A stretch of 13,816 nt of DNA from Clostridia bacterium (GTDB lineage: Bacteria; CBDUZB01; JAGLHV01): NCBI GenBank assembly GCA_030595925.1, contig JAUVLC010000064.1, positions 1 through 13,816 of the forward strand. Direction: 5' to 3'. The position numbers were made by a program, and so were the translations under genes. Below are positions 8,076 to 13,816 of the stretch, one piece after another; the stretch's first letter is position 1, and each line of letters begins with the position of its first letter. The notes beneath the pieces were generated by a model. It was not told the origin of the DNA, did not search any database, and was given only the letters and a program-made list of their open reading frames with translations.

Positions 8076-8097
8076 GGGTGGGCAAGCCCACCCCTAC
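8076..8097 (-). repeat. GTAG-headed palindrome (REP-like), type 1
   Basis: GGGTGGGC-AA-GCCCACCC (8076-8093) is followed by CTAC (8094-8097). Read on the minus strand it is GTAG, then G, then the hairpin, and it is preceded by GC just like the unit at 8281. A GTAG tetranucleotide next to a short GC-rich hairpin is the architecture of REP sequences mobilised by RAYT (Y1) transposases. It lies 15 bases after the stop of the upstream glycosidase and could also work as a transcription stop or RNA-stabilising hairpin. Confidence 0.6.
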
Positions 8098-8144
8098 GCT
8101 TACTCATATTTATGAAAAGAATTATATAAATATATAAGCTCTGG

Positions 8145-8231
8145 GTAGTCGCAGACTTTAGTCTGCGTGAAAACATGGTAATATTTGGTAATAATCAGCA
8201 AAAAAATTCGCCGGCTAAAGCCGTCGGCTAC
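8145..8231. repeat. Inverted doublet of GTAG-headed palindromes (REPIN-like), type 2
   Basis: The left unit on plus is GTAG (8145-8148) followed by CGCAGAC-TTTA-GTCTGCG (8150-8167). The right unit on minus has CTAC at 8228-8231 and a related imperfect stem, GCCGGC-TAAA-GCCGTCGGC, at 8210-8228. The two heads point outward, enclosing about 40 bases of AT-rich sequence, as in REP doublets (REPINs). Further members of the same family are at 8550-8572 and 9813-9879. Confidence 0.6.
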
Positions 8232-8234
8232 TGT

Positions 8235-8268
8235 TTTTTAACAATCTCTAAATGAGGTAATTACAATT
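8235..8268 (+). repeat. Degenerate direct copy of the 8506-8540 element end
   Basis: The segment around 8235-8268 (TTTTTAACAATCTCTAAATG, then AGGTAATTACAATT) matches 8506-8540 (TTTTTCAACAATCTCTAAAT, then GAGGCAACTACAATT) with only a few differences. It is therefore a direct repeat about 270 bases upstream of the intact copy. It looks like the end of an earlier insertion, or the remnant of a second copy whose inner part has been lost. Confidence 0.6.
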
Positions 8269-8280
8269 GTCTTAAAACGC

Positions 8281-8302
8281 GTAGGGGCGACCTTGGTCGC
8301 CC
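8281..8302 (+). repeat. GTAG-headed palindrome (REP-like), type 3
   Basis: GTAG (8281-8284) is followed immediately by the perfect hairpin GGGCGACC-TT-GGTCGCCC (8285-8302). GC precedes GTAG, matching the minus-strand unit at 8076-8097 (both read GCGTAGGGG). The stem sequence differs from types 1 and 2 while the head is conserved. Confidence 0.6.
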
Positions 8303-8327
8303 AAGAAGAATTTGTTCAAATTTGTTT

Positions 8328-8350
8328 GTAGTTGCCCAATTTATTGGGCA
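8328..8350 (+). repeat. GTAG-headed palindrome (REP-like), type 4
   Basis: GTAGT (8328-8332) precedes the hairpin TGCCCAAT-TT-ATTGGGCA (8333-8350). The same GTAGTTGCCCAAT start recurs at 13548. An inverted GGCAACTAC lies at 8528-8536, so 8328-8536 may be a single composite element of about 209 bases with GTAGTTGCC inverted ends. The 143-bp hairpin element lies inside it. Confidence 0.6.
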
Positions 8351-8377
8351 GGAAGGATAACAATGATGCCTTATAAA

Positions 8378-8520
8378 GAGATTGTTGAAAAACTCCTTTA
8401 AGGTGTCGTTGCGAGGAGTGAGGCGACGAAGCAATCTTGTCGTTTTTGTCGAAGAATGAGATTGCCTCGCCCTTAAAGGCTCGCAAAGACAGAGACAAAA
8501 AGGCCTTTTTCAACAATCTC
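8378..8520. mobile_element. 143-bp MITE-like long-hairpin element with 15-bp perfect inverted ends
   Basis: The ends GAGATTGTTGAAAAA (8378-8392) and TTTTTCAACAATCTC (8506-8520) are perfect 15-bp inverted repeats. Inside, further arms pair in register: GTCGTTGCGAG (8405-8415) with CTCGCAAAGAC (8480-8490, one mismatch), and GCAATCT (8431-8437) with AGATTGC (8459-8465). The whole element can fold into one long imperfect hairpin. It encodes no convincing protein and no transposase is present, so it would be non-autonomous. The inner sequence (GTTGCGAGGAGTGAGGCGAC onward) resembles a palindromic intergenic repeat I recall from many environmental genomes; I could not check that. A degenerate copy of its right end lies at 8235-8268. 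Confidence 0.6.
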
Positions 8521-8549
8521 TAAATGAGGCAACTACAATTTTAGTTTGG

Positions 8550-8572
8550 GTAGCCGCAGACTTTAGTCTGCG
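8550..8572 (+). repeat. GTAG-headed palindrome (REP-like), type 2
   Basis: GTAG (8550-8553) is followed by CGCAGAC-TTTA-GTCTGCG (8555-8572), the same stem as the 8145 unit with one difference between head and stem (C instead of T). It lies about 100 bases before the PorV-like gene. The stretch 8573-8675 after it shows no recognisable promoter. Confidence 0.6.
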
Positions 8573-8675
8573 TAAATAACGAAGTAGGACATAGATAGTT
8601 AAATTTCTTTTTTATATTCAATGGCAGTGCACAGTGGGATTTTTAAATATTTTCAAGATCAGGATAAAAAAACAG

Positions 8676-9740
8676 ATGAATTTAAAGGCAAAATTTTTAT
8701 TTTTTGTTGCTTTGGCTTTACTTTTAAATAGCCGATTTATAAATATTTGTTTTGCTGCAGGGGAACCGGCAAGTTTTTTGCTTATCGGAGCAGGAGCACG
8801 AGCCGCAGGAATGGGAGGAGCTTTTACCGCTTTAGCCGATGAATCCAGTGCGGTTTATTGGAATCCGGCCGGATTGAGTTTGCTGAAAAAAAAGGAATTT
8901 AGCGGGATGTACGGTTCTTTATTTACCGATACTACTTACAGTTTTATGAGCTATGCCCATCCTGTTTTTACCGATAAAAACAGGATTGCTTTGGGTGCAG
9001 GGTGGTTACAGTTGCGAAGTGTAGACATAGAAAAGACAAACCAGGTTGAATCTTTGGGACATACCCAAATGGTTAATGATGCTTTTTTCCTTTCCGGGAG
9101 TATACAGCCAAGGGAGTCTTTCCCCCTTTATTTAGGGATTAGCGGAAAAAGAATAAGTCAGAATATAGATGCTTTTTCCAGTGAAGGATGGGGAATGGAT
9201 TTAGGAATATTGCTTGATGGGAAATTTTTAAATTTTGGAATAAATCTCCAAAATATAGGAAAAACAGAAATAAAAGGGACTTCTTATTGGAACGATGAGC
9301 AGGTAAAAGAATTAATTCCCTGCCATCTTCGGACAGGGGTGGTATTAAAAGCAAAGAAAGTTTATTCCTCTCTGGTTGATTTCTTTCAAAAAGATGTTCC
9401 GGGAAATGAATATAGTATTTACGAACCAAGGATTTCTCAGCATCCTCAAGCATTAAAACAAAAAGAAGTTTCCCACACAAAAAAAGAAAATGAGCAGATA
9501 GATATTAAAGTGAATCTTGCCCTGGATTTTGATTATGTTTTAGGGGAAACGGATTCTTTGGAATTTTATCATGGGGTGGAGTGCTGGTTGAATGAAATAT
9601 ATGGTTTGCGTCTTTCTTTTATGAACGATTTTTCAGCGGGAGCATCTTTGAAATATGAACGTTTTAGTATTGATTATGCTTTTATTTTAAGACCTAAATT
9701 AGAAGATACCCATCGTTTTTCTTTAACGATGATGTTTTAA
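8676..9740 (+). CDS. PorV/PorQ-family outer-membrane beta-barrel protein
   Basis: A 354-residue protein from ATG 8676. The frame is open back to a GTG at 8634. I prefer 8676 because it gives a textbook signal peptide (MNLKAKFLFF onward, cleavage near CFAA|GEPA at residue 28); the only ribosome-binding candidate there is a weak AGG. The mature start has the family signature: FLLIGAGARAAGMGGAFTA (34-52), then LADESSAVYWNPAGL (53-67), followed by alternating strands ending in an aromatic residue (LTMMF). The family includes PorV, the outer-membrane shuttle that takes type IX secretion cargo to the surface, and related FadL-like barrels. A charged, strand-poor insert at about 230-278 (including QALKQKEVSHTKKENEQIDI) interrupts the barrel and may be a surface or periplasmic loop. 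It lies between glycosidases and an OmpA fusion, which fits a surface-display role. Family membership is clear; the exact role is inference. Confidence 0.83.
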   Translation: MNLKAKFLFFVALALLLNSRFINICFAAGEPASFLLIGAGARAAGMGGAFTALADESSAVYWNPAGLSLLKKKEFSGMYGSLFTDTTYSFMSYAHPVFTDKNRIALGAGWLQLRSVDIEKTNQVESLGHTQMVNDAFFLSGSIQPRESFPLYLGISGKRISQNIDAFSSEGWGMDLGILLDGKFLNFGINLQNIGKTEIKGTSYWNDEQVKELIPCHLRTGVVLKAKKVYSSLVDFFQKDVPGNEYSIYEPRISQHPQALKQKEVSHTKKENEQIDIKVNLALDFDYVLGETDSLEFYHGVECWLNEIYGLRLSFMNDFSAGASLKYERFSIDYAFILRPKLEDTHRFSLTMMF

Positions 9741-9812
9741 ATTAAAGATAAACATCAGAATAAAATTCAAAAAGAAGGTAATGTCAAAAATAAAATGATA
9801 AAGACTTAAACT

Positions 9813-9879
9813 GGTAGCCGCAGGCTTTAGCCTGCGTTATCGTCGGAGCTTTTCCGCAGGCTAAAAGCCTGCGACTACC
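9813..9879. repeat. 67-bp REPIN-like inverted doublet of GTAG-headed palindromes
   Basis: The left unit is GGTAG (9813-9817) with the hairpin CGCAGGC-TTTA-GCCTGCG (9819-9836). The right unit on minus has the hairpin CGCAGGC-TAAAA-GCCTGCG (9855-9873) and ACTACC at 9874-9879. The arms are near-perfect inverted copies around a 17-base centre, so single-stranded DNA or RNA can form either two small hairpins or one long one. It fills most of the gap between the PorV-like and OmpA-fusion genes and could reduce read-through. The rest of 9741-9980 shows no clear promoter. Confidence 0.65.
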
Positions 9880-9980
9880 AAAAAAGGGATTATGACACAG
9901 TCTGTAAGTGCGGAATGACAGAATATTGTATTTTGCAGAAGTCTATGGACATTACCAAAAATAGAAAAGAGAAAATAGAT

Positions 9981-12674
9981 ATGTTTAAAAAAATCAAAAA
10001 GATACATAAATTAGGATTAGTTTTGGGTTTTTTCCTGGGGATTAATTTTATCCTTGCTTTTGCTGAAGAAAAAGAAAAAGAAGAAGGTGGATTAATCCCG
10101 GTAATATGTAATTATAAACCCCTGCCTTACCGCTGTATAAAAATAGAATCTTCTCTGACTTTAGATTTTTTATGGAATAGGCCGGATTCCGAATGGGAAA
10201 TAACCGATGAGGGGATAAGTAAAGGTTATACCTATTATCCTGATGCAGGAATGGAATATGGATGGGATCGAACAAGTGGCCAGACGTTTAATTTGGATGT
10301 GGGATTGCATCCCCTTAAAAGAATAGTCGGGGGATTGGGAATAGAGGTAACAGGTGATTATGCGGATACCTTATGGCTGCCTATTAATGATGAACATAGA
10401 ATGCATGATGAGAAAGAGAATGTAAAAATGGTAACGGGAGAGCTAAAATATTTAGGAGGGGAGAGATTTACGGCACGTTATTTTAGCGGTATTGGCCATT
10501 ATCACTGGGGTTACGAGGGGGATATGTTTAATCTTTTTCCGGAGACTTATATCCCCAATACTTATCGCCGGGTTTCCGGTGAATCTGTTCCTGAAGGAGG
10601 GGAAATTAAAATAAAAGGAAAAACCAATAGCTTTACTGTCCTGAGTGGTCCCCGCCTTGTTTGGGGTGGAGGAGCATCTACTTTAGCTAAATATAATTTT
10701 AAAAGCGGTCTTTTTGATTCTGCTTTTATTTATAAAAATGAGAAAATAGATTGGGCTGAAAAAGACAAAGACAAACACAAGCATACAGGGGAATTAAGCA
10801 CAAAAACGAATATTATCAGCGGTTTTCCTTTGCAAGCAGGATTAATTTACCAGTCTTTTGGAACAGGGGATGAATATAGTTATATAGAAGAAGTTGCTTC
10901 AGGTACAGGATATGCAGGCAGTGAATATATAATGAAAAAAGGAGAGACCGATTTTCTGGATACTTTAGCTATCAAAATGAAAGTGAATACTAATAAATGT
11001 GCTCCCTTGATAAATGAAGGTGCCATTACTTATACCCACGCGGGCTTGCTTGCCGGTAATAAAAATGAAGTTACTTTGCAATTGGATAAAAAACTTTCTT
11101 CTTTATTTTATACTACAGGGATATTCACTTATCGCCAGCCGCTTGTTGGTCCGATGCCTTACTTACACGAAGGAACGGATGAAAACCCGGGTCCTGTTTG
11201 GTCTACACCCCGAGGTAAAGATGAACCTTTCTGGGTAAACAATGATAATCGCGAAGCAACAATATGTTCTTTATTTTTAACTTATGACCCAACCCCCGGA
11301 TCATGGTTTTATAAATGGCAGCCCAATGTTCTTCAGGAATGGAATTTAAACCACGAAGAAGATGCCAGATTTGCTTTTGCTTTGGGTTATACCCTGTCTT
11401 ATTTGCCCACTACTACTGATTTACAAACTTATGTTGATGAATCAGGAGAAAGTGTTTGGGAACCCAGTGCGACTCACGGGAGGTGGGCAACGAAAAAGCC
11501 TCTTTCTTTCATGACTCTTTTAAGTAAAGTCAATTTACCGAAGGATTATAAGTTTCTTATTTCTTTAAGAGCCGGGGAAGAATTATCCGATGGTATTTTT
11601 TCTTATACGCTCAATCAAAAAGAATGTAAACCTATTACCGGATTGCTTAGTACTACAGTAAGTTTGGCCAAAAATCCTTATTTGGCTGCTTTTACTTATC
11701 AACAAGGGGTATGGGGCCCGGAGGATTGGCATCGTACATACGGACAAACTTTTGATCGGGTGTATAAAGCTTCTTTAAGCCGCAATATCGGAGATTTTGA
11801 AGTAGGAATAGAATATTTAGGAACACGGGAAACAGACAGGAAATATATTACCGGAATGATTGGTGGGTTTGATGAGATAAAATTGTTTTGCATTTGGCGA
11901 TTTGGGCTTTTTATTTCTCCGCCACCTCCGCTTGATACTAATCCCCCGCGTCTTCTTATAGAACCATTAAATTCTTTGTTTTCTCCTGACGGAGACGGCA
12001 TAAATGATACGGTTGTTTTTCGTTTAATGGTTTCGGATGAATCGGAAATAAAAGAATGGCGGGTAGAAATTTTAAATAAGGAAGGGTATTTAATAAAACT
12101 ATTTACTTCCATCAAATCACCTCCTTTCAGTATTGAATGGGACGGAAAGAGTGATTCCCCGGAAAAGGAAATTACGGCAGGAGAGTATAGCGTTCTTTTT
12201 AAAGCGGAAGACAGTGCGGAGAATAAAGCGACTGCTCCTTTAGTTTCCGTAAAAATAGAAATTGCTTCTAAGGAAATACCTAAAGAGATTAAAATAACTA
12301 AAGAGAAAGAAGGATTAAGGGTTAGTATAAAGGCAAGTATTCTTTTCGACCTTAATCGTGTAATATTAAAGAAATCTGCTTTTAGGGTTTTGGATAAAGC
12401 GGCGGAAATTCTCAAGTCTTATCCTAAAAATAAACTGAGAGTAGAAGGGCATGCCGATAGTATCGGCAGTGAAAGTTATAATCAAAAGTTATCTGAATTG
12501 CGTGCTCAGAGTGTAGCCGACTATTTTGTTAGTGAATGTGGAATTTCTTCTTCTCGAATGAATATAGTCGGATGGGGAGAGACAAAACCCATAGCGTCTA
12601 ACGCTACCGAAGAAGGACGGGCTAAAAACAGAAGAGTAGAAATAATTATCCTTAAATTGAAAATTCAGGAGTAG
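9981..12674 (+). CDS. Outer-membrane barrel fused to FlgD-like Ig domain and OmpA peptidoglycan-binding domain
   Basis: An 897-residue protein from ATG 9981. The frame is also open to ATGs at 9915 and 9945, but 9981 gives a proper signal peptide (MFKKIKKIHKLGLVLGFFLG, ending near AFA|EEKEK at residue 28); its ribosome-binding site is weak (AGAAAAGAG). Residues about 30-640 are rich in alternating aromatic/polar strands with charged turns, as in a large outer-membrane beta-barrel; I do not recognise the barrel family. A proline stretch (PPPPLD, about 647) leads to a FlgD/CHU_C-like Ig domain (about 655-770) with the calcium-type motif FSPDGDGIND (667-676), then EWDGKSD and ITAGEYSVLFKAED. The C-terminal ~115 residues are OmpA-like: ILFDLN, EGHADSIGSESYNQKLSELR and RAKNRRVEI, the peptidoglycan-binding core. 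This three-part order suggests a barrel fixed to the cell wall. The stop codon sits within the next gene's ribosome-binding region, so the two are translationally linked. Confidence 0.8.
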   Translation: MFKKIKKIHKLGLVLGFFLGINFILAFAEEKEKEEGGLIPVICNYKPLPYRCIKIESSLTLDFLWNRPDSEWEITDEGISKGYTYYPDAGMEYGWDRTSGQTFNLDVGLHPLKRIVGGLGIEVTGDYADTLWLPINDEHRMHDEKENVKMVTGELKYLGGERFTARYFSGIGHYHWGYEGDMFNLFPETYIPNTYRRVSGESVPEGGEIKIKGKTNSFTVLSGPRLVWGGGASTLAKYNFKSGLFDSAFIYKNEKIDWAEKDKDKHKHTGELSTKTNIISGFPLQAGLIYQSFGTGDEYSYIEEVASGTGYAGSEYIMKKGETDFLDTLAIKMKVNTNKCAPLINEGAITYTHAGLLAGNKNEVTLQLDKKLSSLFYTTGIFTYRQPLVGPMPYLHEGTDENPGPVWSTPRGKDEPFWVNNDNREATICSLFLTYDPTPGSWFYKWQPNVLQEWNLNHEEDARFAFALGYTLSYLPTTTDLQTYVDESGESVWEPSATHGRWATKKPLSFMTLLSKVNLPKDYKFLISLRAGEELSDGIFSYTLNQKECKPITGLLSTTVSLAKNPYLAAFTYQQGVWGPEDWHRTYGQTFDRVYKASLSRNIGDFEVGIEYLGTRETDRKYITGMIGGFDEIKLFCIWRFGLFISPPPPLDTNPPRLLIEPLNSLFSPDGDGINDTVVFRLMVSDESEIKEWRVEILNKEGYLIKLFTSIKSPPFSIEWDGKSDSPEKEITAGEYSVLFKAEDSAENKATAPLVSVKIEIASKEIPKEIKITKEKEGLRVSIKASILFDLNRVILKKSAFRVLDKAAEILKSYPKNKLRVEGHADSIGSESYNQKLSELRAQSVADYFVSECGISSSRMNIVGWGETKPIASNATEEGRAKNRRVEIIILKLKIQE

Positions 12675-12679
12675 AAAAA

Positions 12680-13336
12680 ATGAAAATTTATCGTAAAATC
12701 GTGCAAAGAAGTTTTAAATATATAATTTTTTTGCCGCTTATTTTTATAGTTAGCTGCGAGTTAAATCCTTTAAATAAGCTCACCAATCCTACATTGGATG
12801 AATCGTTGGGAAATACTTCCTGGAATGACTGGGTAGTTTACGATGACGATTTAAAAGGGGTAGGTGGTACGATATATATGACCGGACCGCAGGGTCAGGA
12901 GATGGATTTTCGGGTTATGGGCAAAAGTCCTCCTCAAGGTGATATGTGTATGAAATATTCCTGGACAGGAGAGGATGTTTATGATTATGATACTAATGGA
13001 ATGCAGCATTATTATTGTTGTTTGTCTTTAATTGTGGATGAGGATAGCCAGAGTTTTGGTAATACTTATAAGGATTTTACTCCCGGGGGATATACGAAAA
13101 TTACTTTTTGGGCTAAAGGTGCCTTGTCTCTTAACACAAAAGTAAGTTTTTGCGGTCCTTACGATAAAATAGAGGTGACCAGTCTTACCAATACCTGGCA
13201 ACAATATGAAATTGAGCCTCTAACTCAATTAACCAGTATTACTGCATATTTTAGTATAGTTTTTAGTTATAGTGGTGGAGAGATCCCCGGTGCAGGCGGG
13301 TTTGTGTATGTGGATGATATAAGGTATGTGAAATAG
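12680..13336 (+). CDS. Lipoprotein with probable carbohydrate-binding jelly-roll domain
   Basis: A 218-residue protein. AGGAG (12667-12671), overlapping the end of the upstream gene, lies 8 bases before ATG 12680. The N-terminus is basic then hydrophobic, ending in a lipobox, FIVSC, with lipidation at Cys26, so it is an envelope lipoprotein. The mature part is strand-rich. Its C-terminal half follows the pattern of galactose-binding-like/jelly-roll carbohydrate-binding modules: FTPGGYTKITFWAKG, TNTWQQYEIEPLTQLTS, YFSIVFSY and a final GGFVYVDDIRYVK. The VDDI ending is typical of such modules, where it closes the sandwich and often lies near a calcium site. No enzymatic residues are evident. 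In context it could present or capture the glycan processed by the upstream glycosidases. The lipoprotein call is firm; the carbohydrate-binding call is moderate. Confidence 0.72.
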   Translation: MKIYRKIVQRSFKYIIFLPLIFIVSCELNPLNKLTNPTLDESLGNTSWNDWVVYDDDLKGVGGTIYMTGPQGQEMDFRVMGKSPPQGDMCMKYSWTGEDVYDYDTNGMQHYYCCLSLIVDEDSQSFGNTYKDFTPGGYTKITFWAKGALSLNTKVSFCGPYDKIEVTSLTNTWQQYEIEPLTQLTSITAYFSIVFSYSGGEIPGAGGFVYVDDIRYVK

Positions 13337-13398
13337 TCCATAGTCGATAGTCGACAGTCCATAGATTAAAAAAAGAAGCAAAAGTCCATAGTCCATAG
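13334..13398 (+). repeat. Short direct repeats of AGTCCATAG
   Basis: AGTCCATAG occurs at 13335-13343, 13356-13364, 13383-13391 and 13390-13398, with related AGTCGATAGTCGAC between the first two. The array begins within the TAG stop of the lipoprotein gene. The units are too short and irregular for CRISPR. They look like a slippage or low-complexity intergenic repeat. Confidence 0.6.
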
Positions 13399-13450
13399 AC
13401 AAAACAAAAAGTTATGAGTTAAAAAAAATTAAAGACAAAAGATAAAGACA

Positions 13451-13484
13451 GTTTAGATTGGTTTAGATTAGTTCAATTAGTTAG
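13451..13484 (+). repeat. 10-base tandem repeat GTTTAGATTR
   Basis: GTTTAGATTG (13451-13460) and GTTTAGATTA (13461-13470) are followed by a degenerate unit, GTTCAATTAG, and TTAG. The period is 10 bases, about one helical turn, in an AT-rich intergenic stretch. No function can be supported. The surrounding 13399-13510 is A-rich with no recognisable gene. Confidence 0.55.
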
Positions 13485-13512
13485 AGAAGATAAAAAACAA
13501 AAAAATAAAAAC

Positions 13513-13543
13513 TTGATTTATAGTTACCAGATTGTGTTATAAT
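13513..13543 (+). promoter_or_regulatory. Candidate promoter with extended -10 element
   Basis: TATAAT (13538-13543) is a perfect -10, preceded by TGT to give an extended -10 (13535-13543). A possible TTGATT -35 lies at 13513-13518 with a long 19-base spacer. The promoter would read through the double-hairpin element at 13547-13660 toward the gene starting near 13789. Confidence 0.45.
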
Positions 13544-13546
13544 TAA

Positions 13547-13660
13547 TGTAGTTGCCCAATTTACTTGTCCGCCAGTCTGTTTGGAGGATTGGGCTGTATC
13601 TGTTTATATTTCTGCCTGATACTTCGATTACACTCAGTACAAGTTCATCAGGCAACTACA
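13547..13660. repeat. 114-bp double-hairpin element with TGTAGTTGCC inverted ends
   Basis: TGTAGTTGCC (13547-13556) and GGCAACTACA (13651-13660) are perfect 10-bp inverted ends with GTAG heads. Inside are two hairpins: GCCCAAT (13554-13560) with ATTGGGC (13588-13594), and GCCTGAT (13614-13620) with ATCAGGC (13647-13653). The left end shares GTAGTTGCCCAATTTA with the unit at 8328. It appears to be a REPIN-like or MITE-like non-autonomous element. No coding content was recognised. Confidence 0.6.
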
Positions 13661-13702
13661 AACTGAAAAAAAAATTCAAAACAAAAGACAAAGACAATTT
13701 TT

Positions 13703-13721
13703 CCCCCTTTGAAAAAGGGGG
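13703..13721. repeat. C/G-tract hairpin repeat
   Basis: CCCCCTTT-GAA-AAAGGGGG (13703-13721) is a perfect 8-bp stem with a 3-base loop, followed by TTAGGGGGATTT. It resembles a common intergenic palindromic repeat of the CCCCCTTT/AAAGGGGG type. T residues do not follow the stem on the plus strand as a terminator needs, so I leave it as a repeat. Confidence 0.55.
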
Positions 13722-13788
13722 TTAGGGGGATTTAGTTAAAAGATGGGTGAATTTTAAAAAAAGTCAAGAGAGGGGAGGTGAAAAAACA

Positions 13789-13816
13789 GTGTGGATTTTG
13801 AAAAGGGGAATAAAAA
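13789..13816 (+). CDS. Start of an unidentified gene (runs off right edge)
   Basis: GGGGAGG (13772-13778), a near-perfect ribosome-binding site, is followed 10 bases later by GTG 13789. That frame reads MWILKRGIK to the window end, a basic start that could open a signal peptide. A second GTG at 13791 in another frame (MDFEKGNK) is also open to the edge, so the frame is uncertain. A GTG at 13778 stops after seven codons. Too little sequence is present to name a product. Confidence 0.4.

Noticed and set aside
8316-8516. A 66-codon minus-strand frame in the intergenic region
   Set aside because: It coincides with the palindrome at 8328-8350 and the 143-bp inverted-repeat element, so its codons are explained by the repeat. 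There is no start signal or family resemblance.
9813-9879. Intrinsic terminator after the PorV-like gene
   Set aside because: The hairpins are strong, but no T-run follows on the plus strand (the bases after are CAAAAAAGGG-like A-rich). The inverted GTAG heads fit a REPIN better.
11699-12415. A 238-codon open frame on the minus strand
   Set aside because: It is antisense to the FlgD-like and OmpA domains of the barrel fusion, whose domain motifs are unmistakable. The minus-strand translation is serine/isoleucine-rich with no recognisable motif or good ribosome-binding site.
13334-13398. Possible CRISPR array from repeated AGTCCATAG
   Set aside because: The units are 9 bases, irregularly spaced and partly overlapping, with no uniform spacers or cas genes.

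Overview
The window looks like AT-rich chromosomal DNA from an uncultured, diderm (outer-membrane-bearing) bacterium. Supporting this are an OmpA-type peptidoglycan-binding domain, a PorV/PorQ-type outer-membrane barrel, a lipoprotein signal and FlgD-like/T9SS-like Ig domains. Together with dense GC-rich palindromes between AT-rich genes, this style resembles candidate phyla such as Omnitrophota, Desantisbacteria, Cloacimonadota or WOR-3. I cannot assign the phylum from sequence alone. No rRNA, tRNA, CRISPR array or transposase was seen.

Layout. (1) 1-666, minus strand: the N-terminal part of gyrA, running off the left edge, with a clear sigma70-type promoter at 713-741. (2) 851-2134, plus: a divergent ArsB/NhaD-type membrane ion transporter. 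(3) 2135-2433: a good promoter followed by a long leader with an RNA-like stem and a GC-rich palindrome. (4) 2434-8061: three consecutive exported clan GH-A (GH2-like TIM-barrel) glycosidases. The first two are full-length paralogues sharing a ~220-residue N-terminal domain and EF-hand-like acidic loops. The second also has a C-terminal membrane anchor. The third is smaller and ends in a FlgD-like Ig domain. (5) 8062-8675: a hotspot of GTAG-headed palindromes plus a 143-bp hairpin element. (6) 8676-13336: a PorV/PorQ-like barrel protein, a large outer-membrane barrel fused to a FlgD-like domain and an OmpA domain, and a lipoprotein with a probable carbohydrate-binding jelly roll. (7) 13337-13788: repeat-rich intergenic DNA with a candidate promoter, then the first codons of another gene at the right edge.

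Inferred function: 2434-13336 reads as a cell-surface glycan module. Exported and anchored glycosidases or transglycosidases would act on a beta-linked glycan. The PorV-like protein and FlgD-like C-terminal domains suggest a type IX-like route across or onto the outer membrane. The OmpA fusion would tether a barrel to peptidoglycan, and the lipoprotein could bind carbohydrate. Substrate and direction (degradation or remodelling of the cell's own glycan) cannot be told from sequence. The two most distinctive features are the paralogous calcium-loop glycosidases and the REP/REPIN-like palindrome population.
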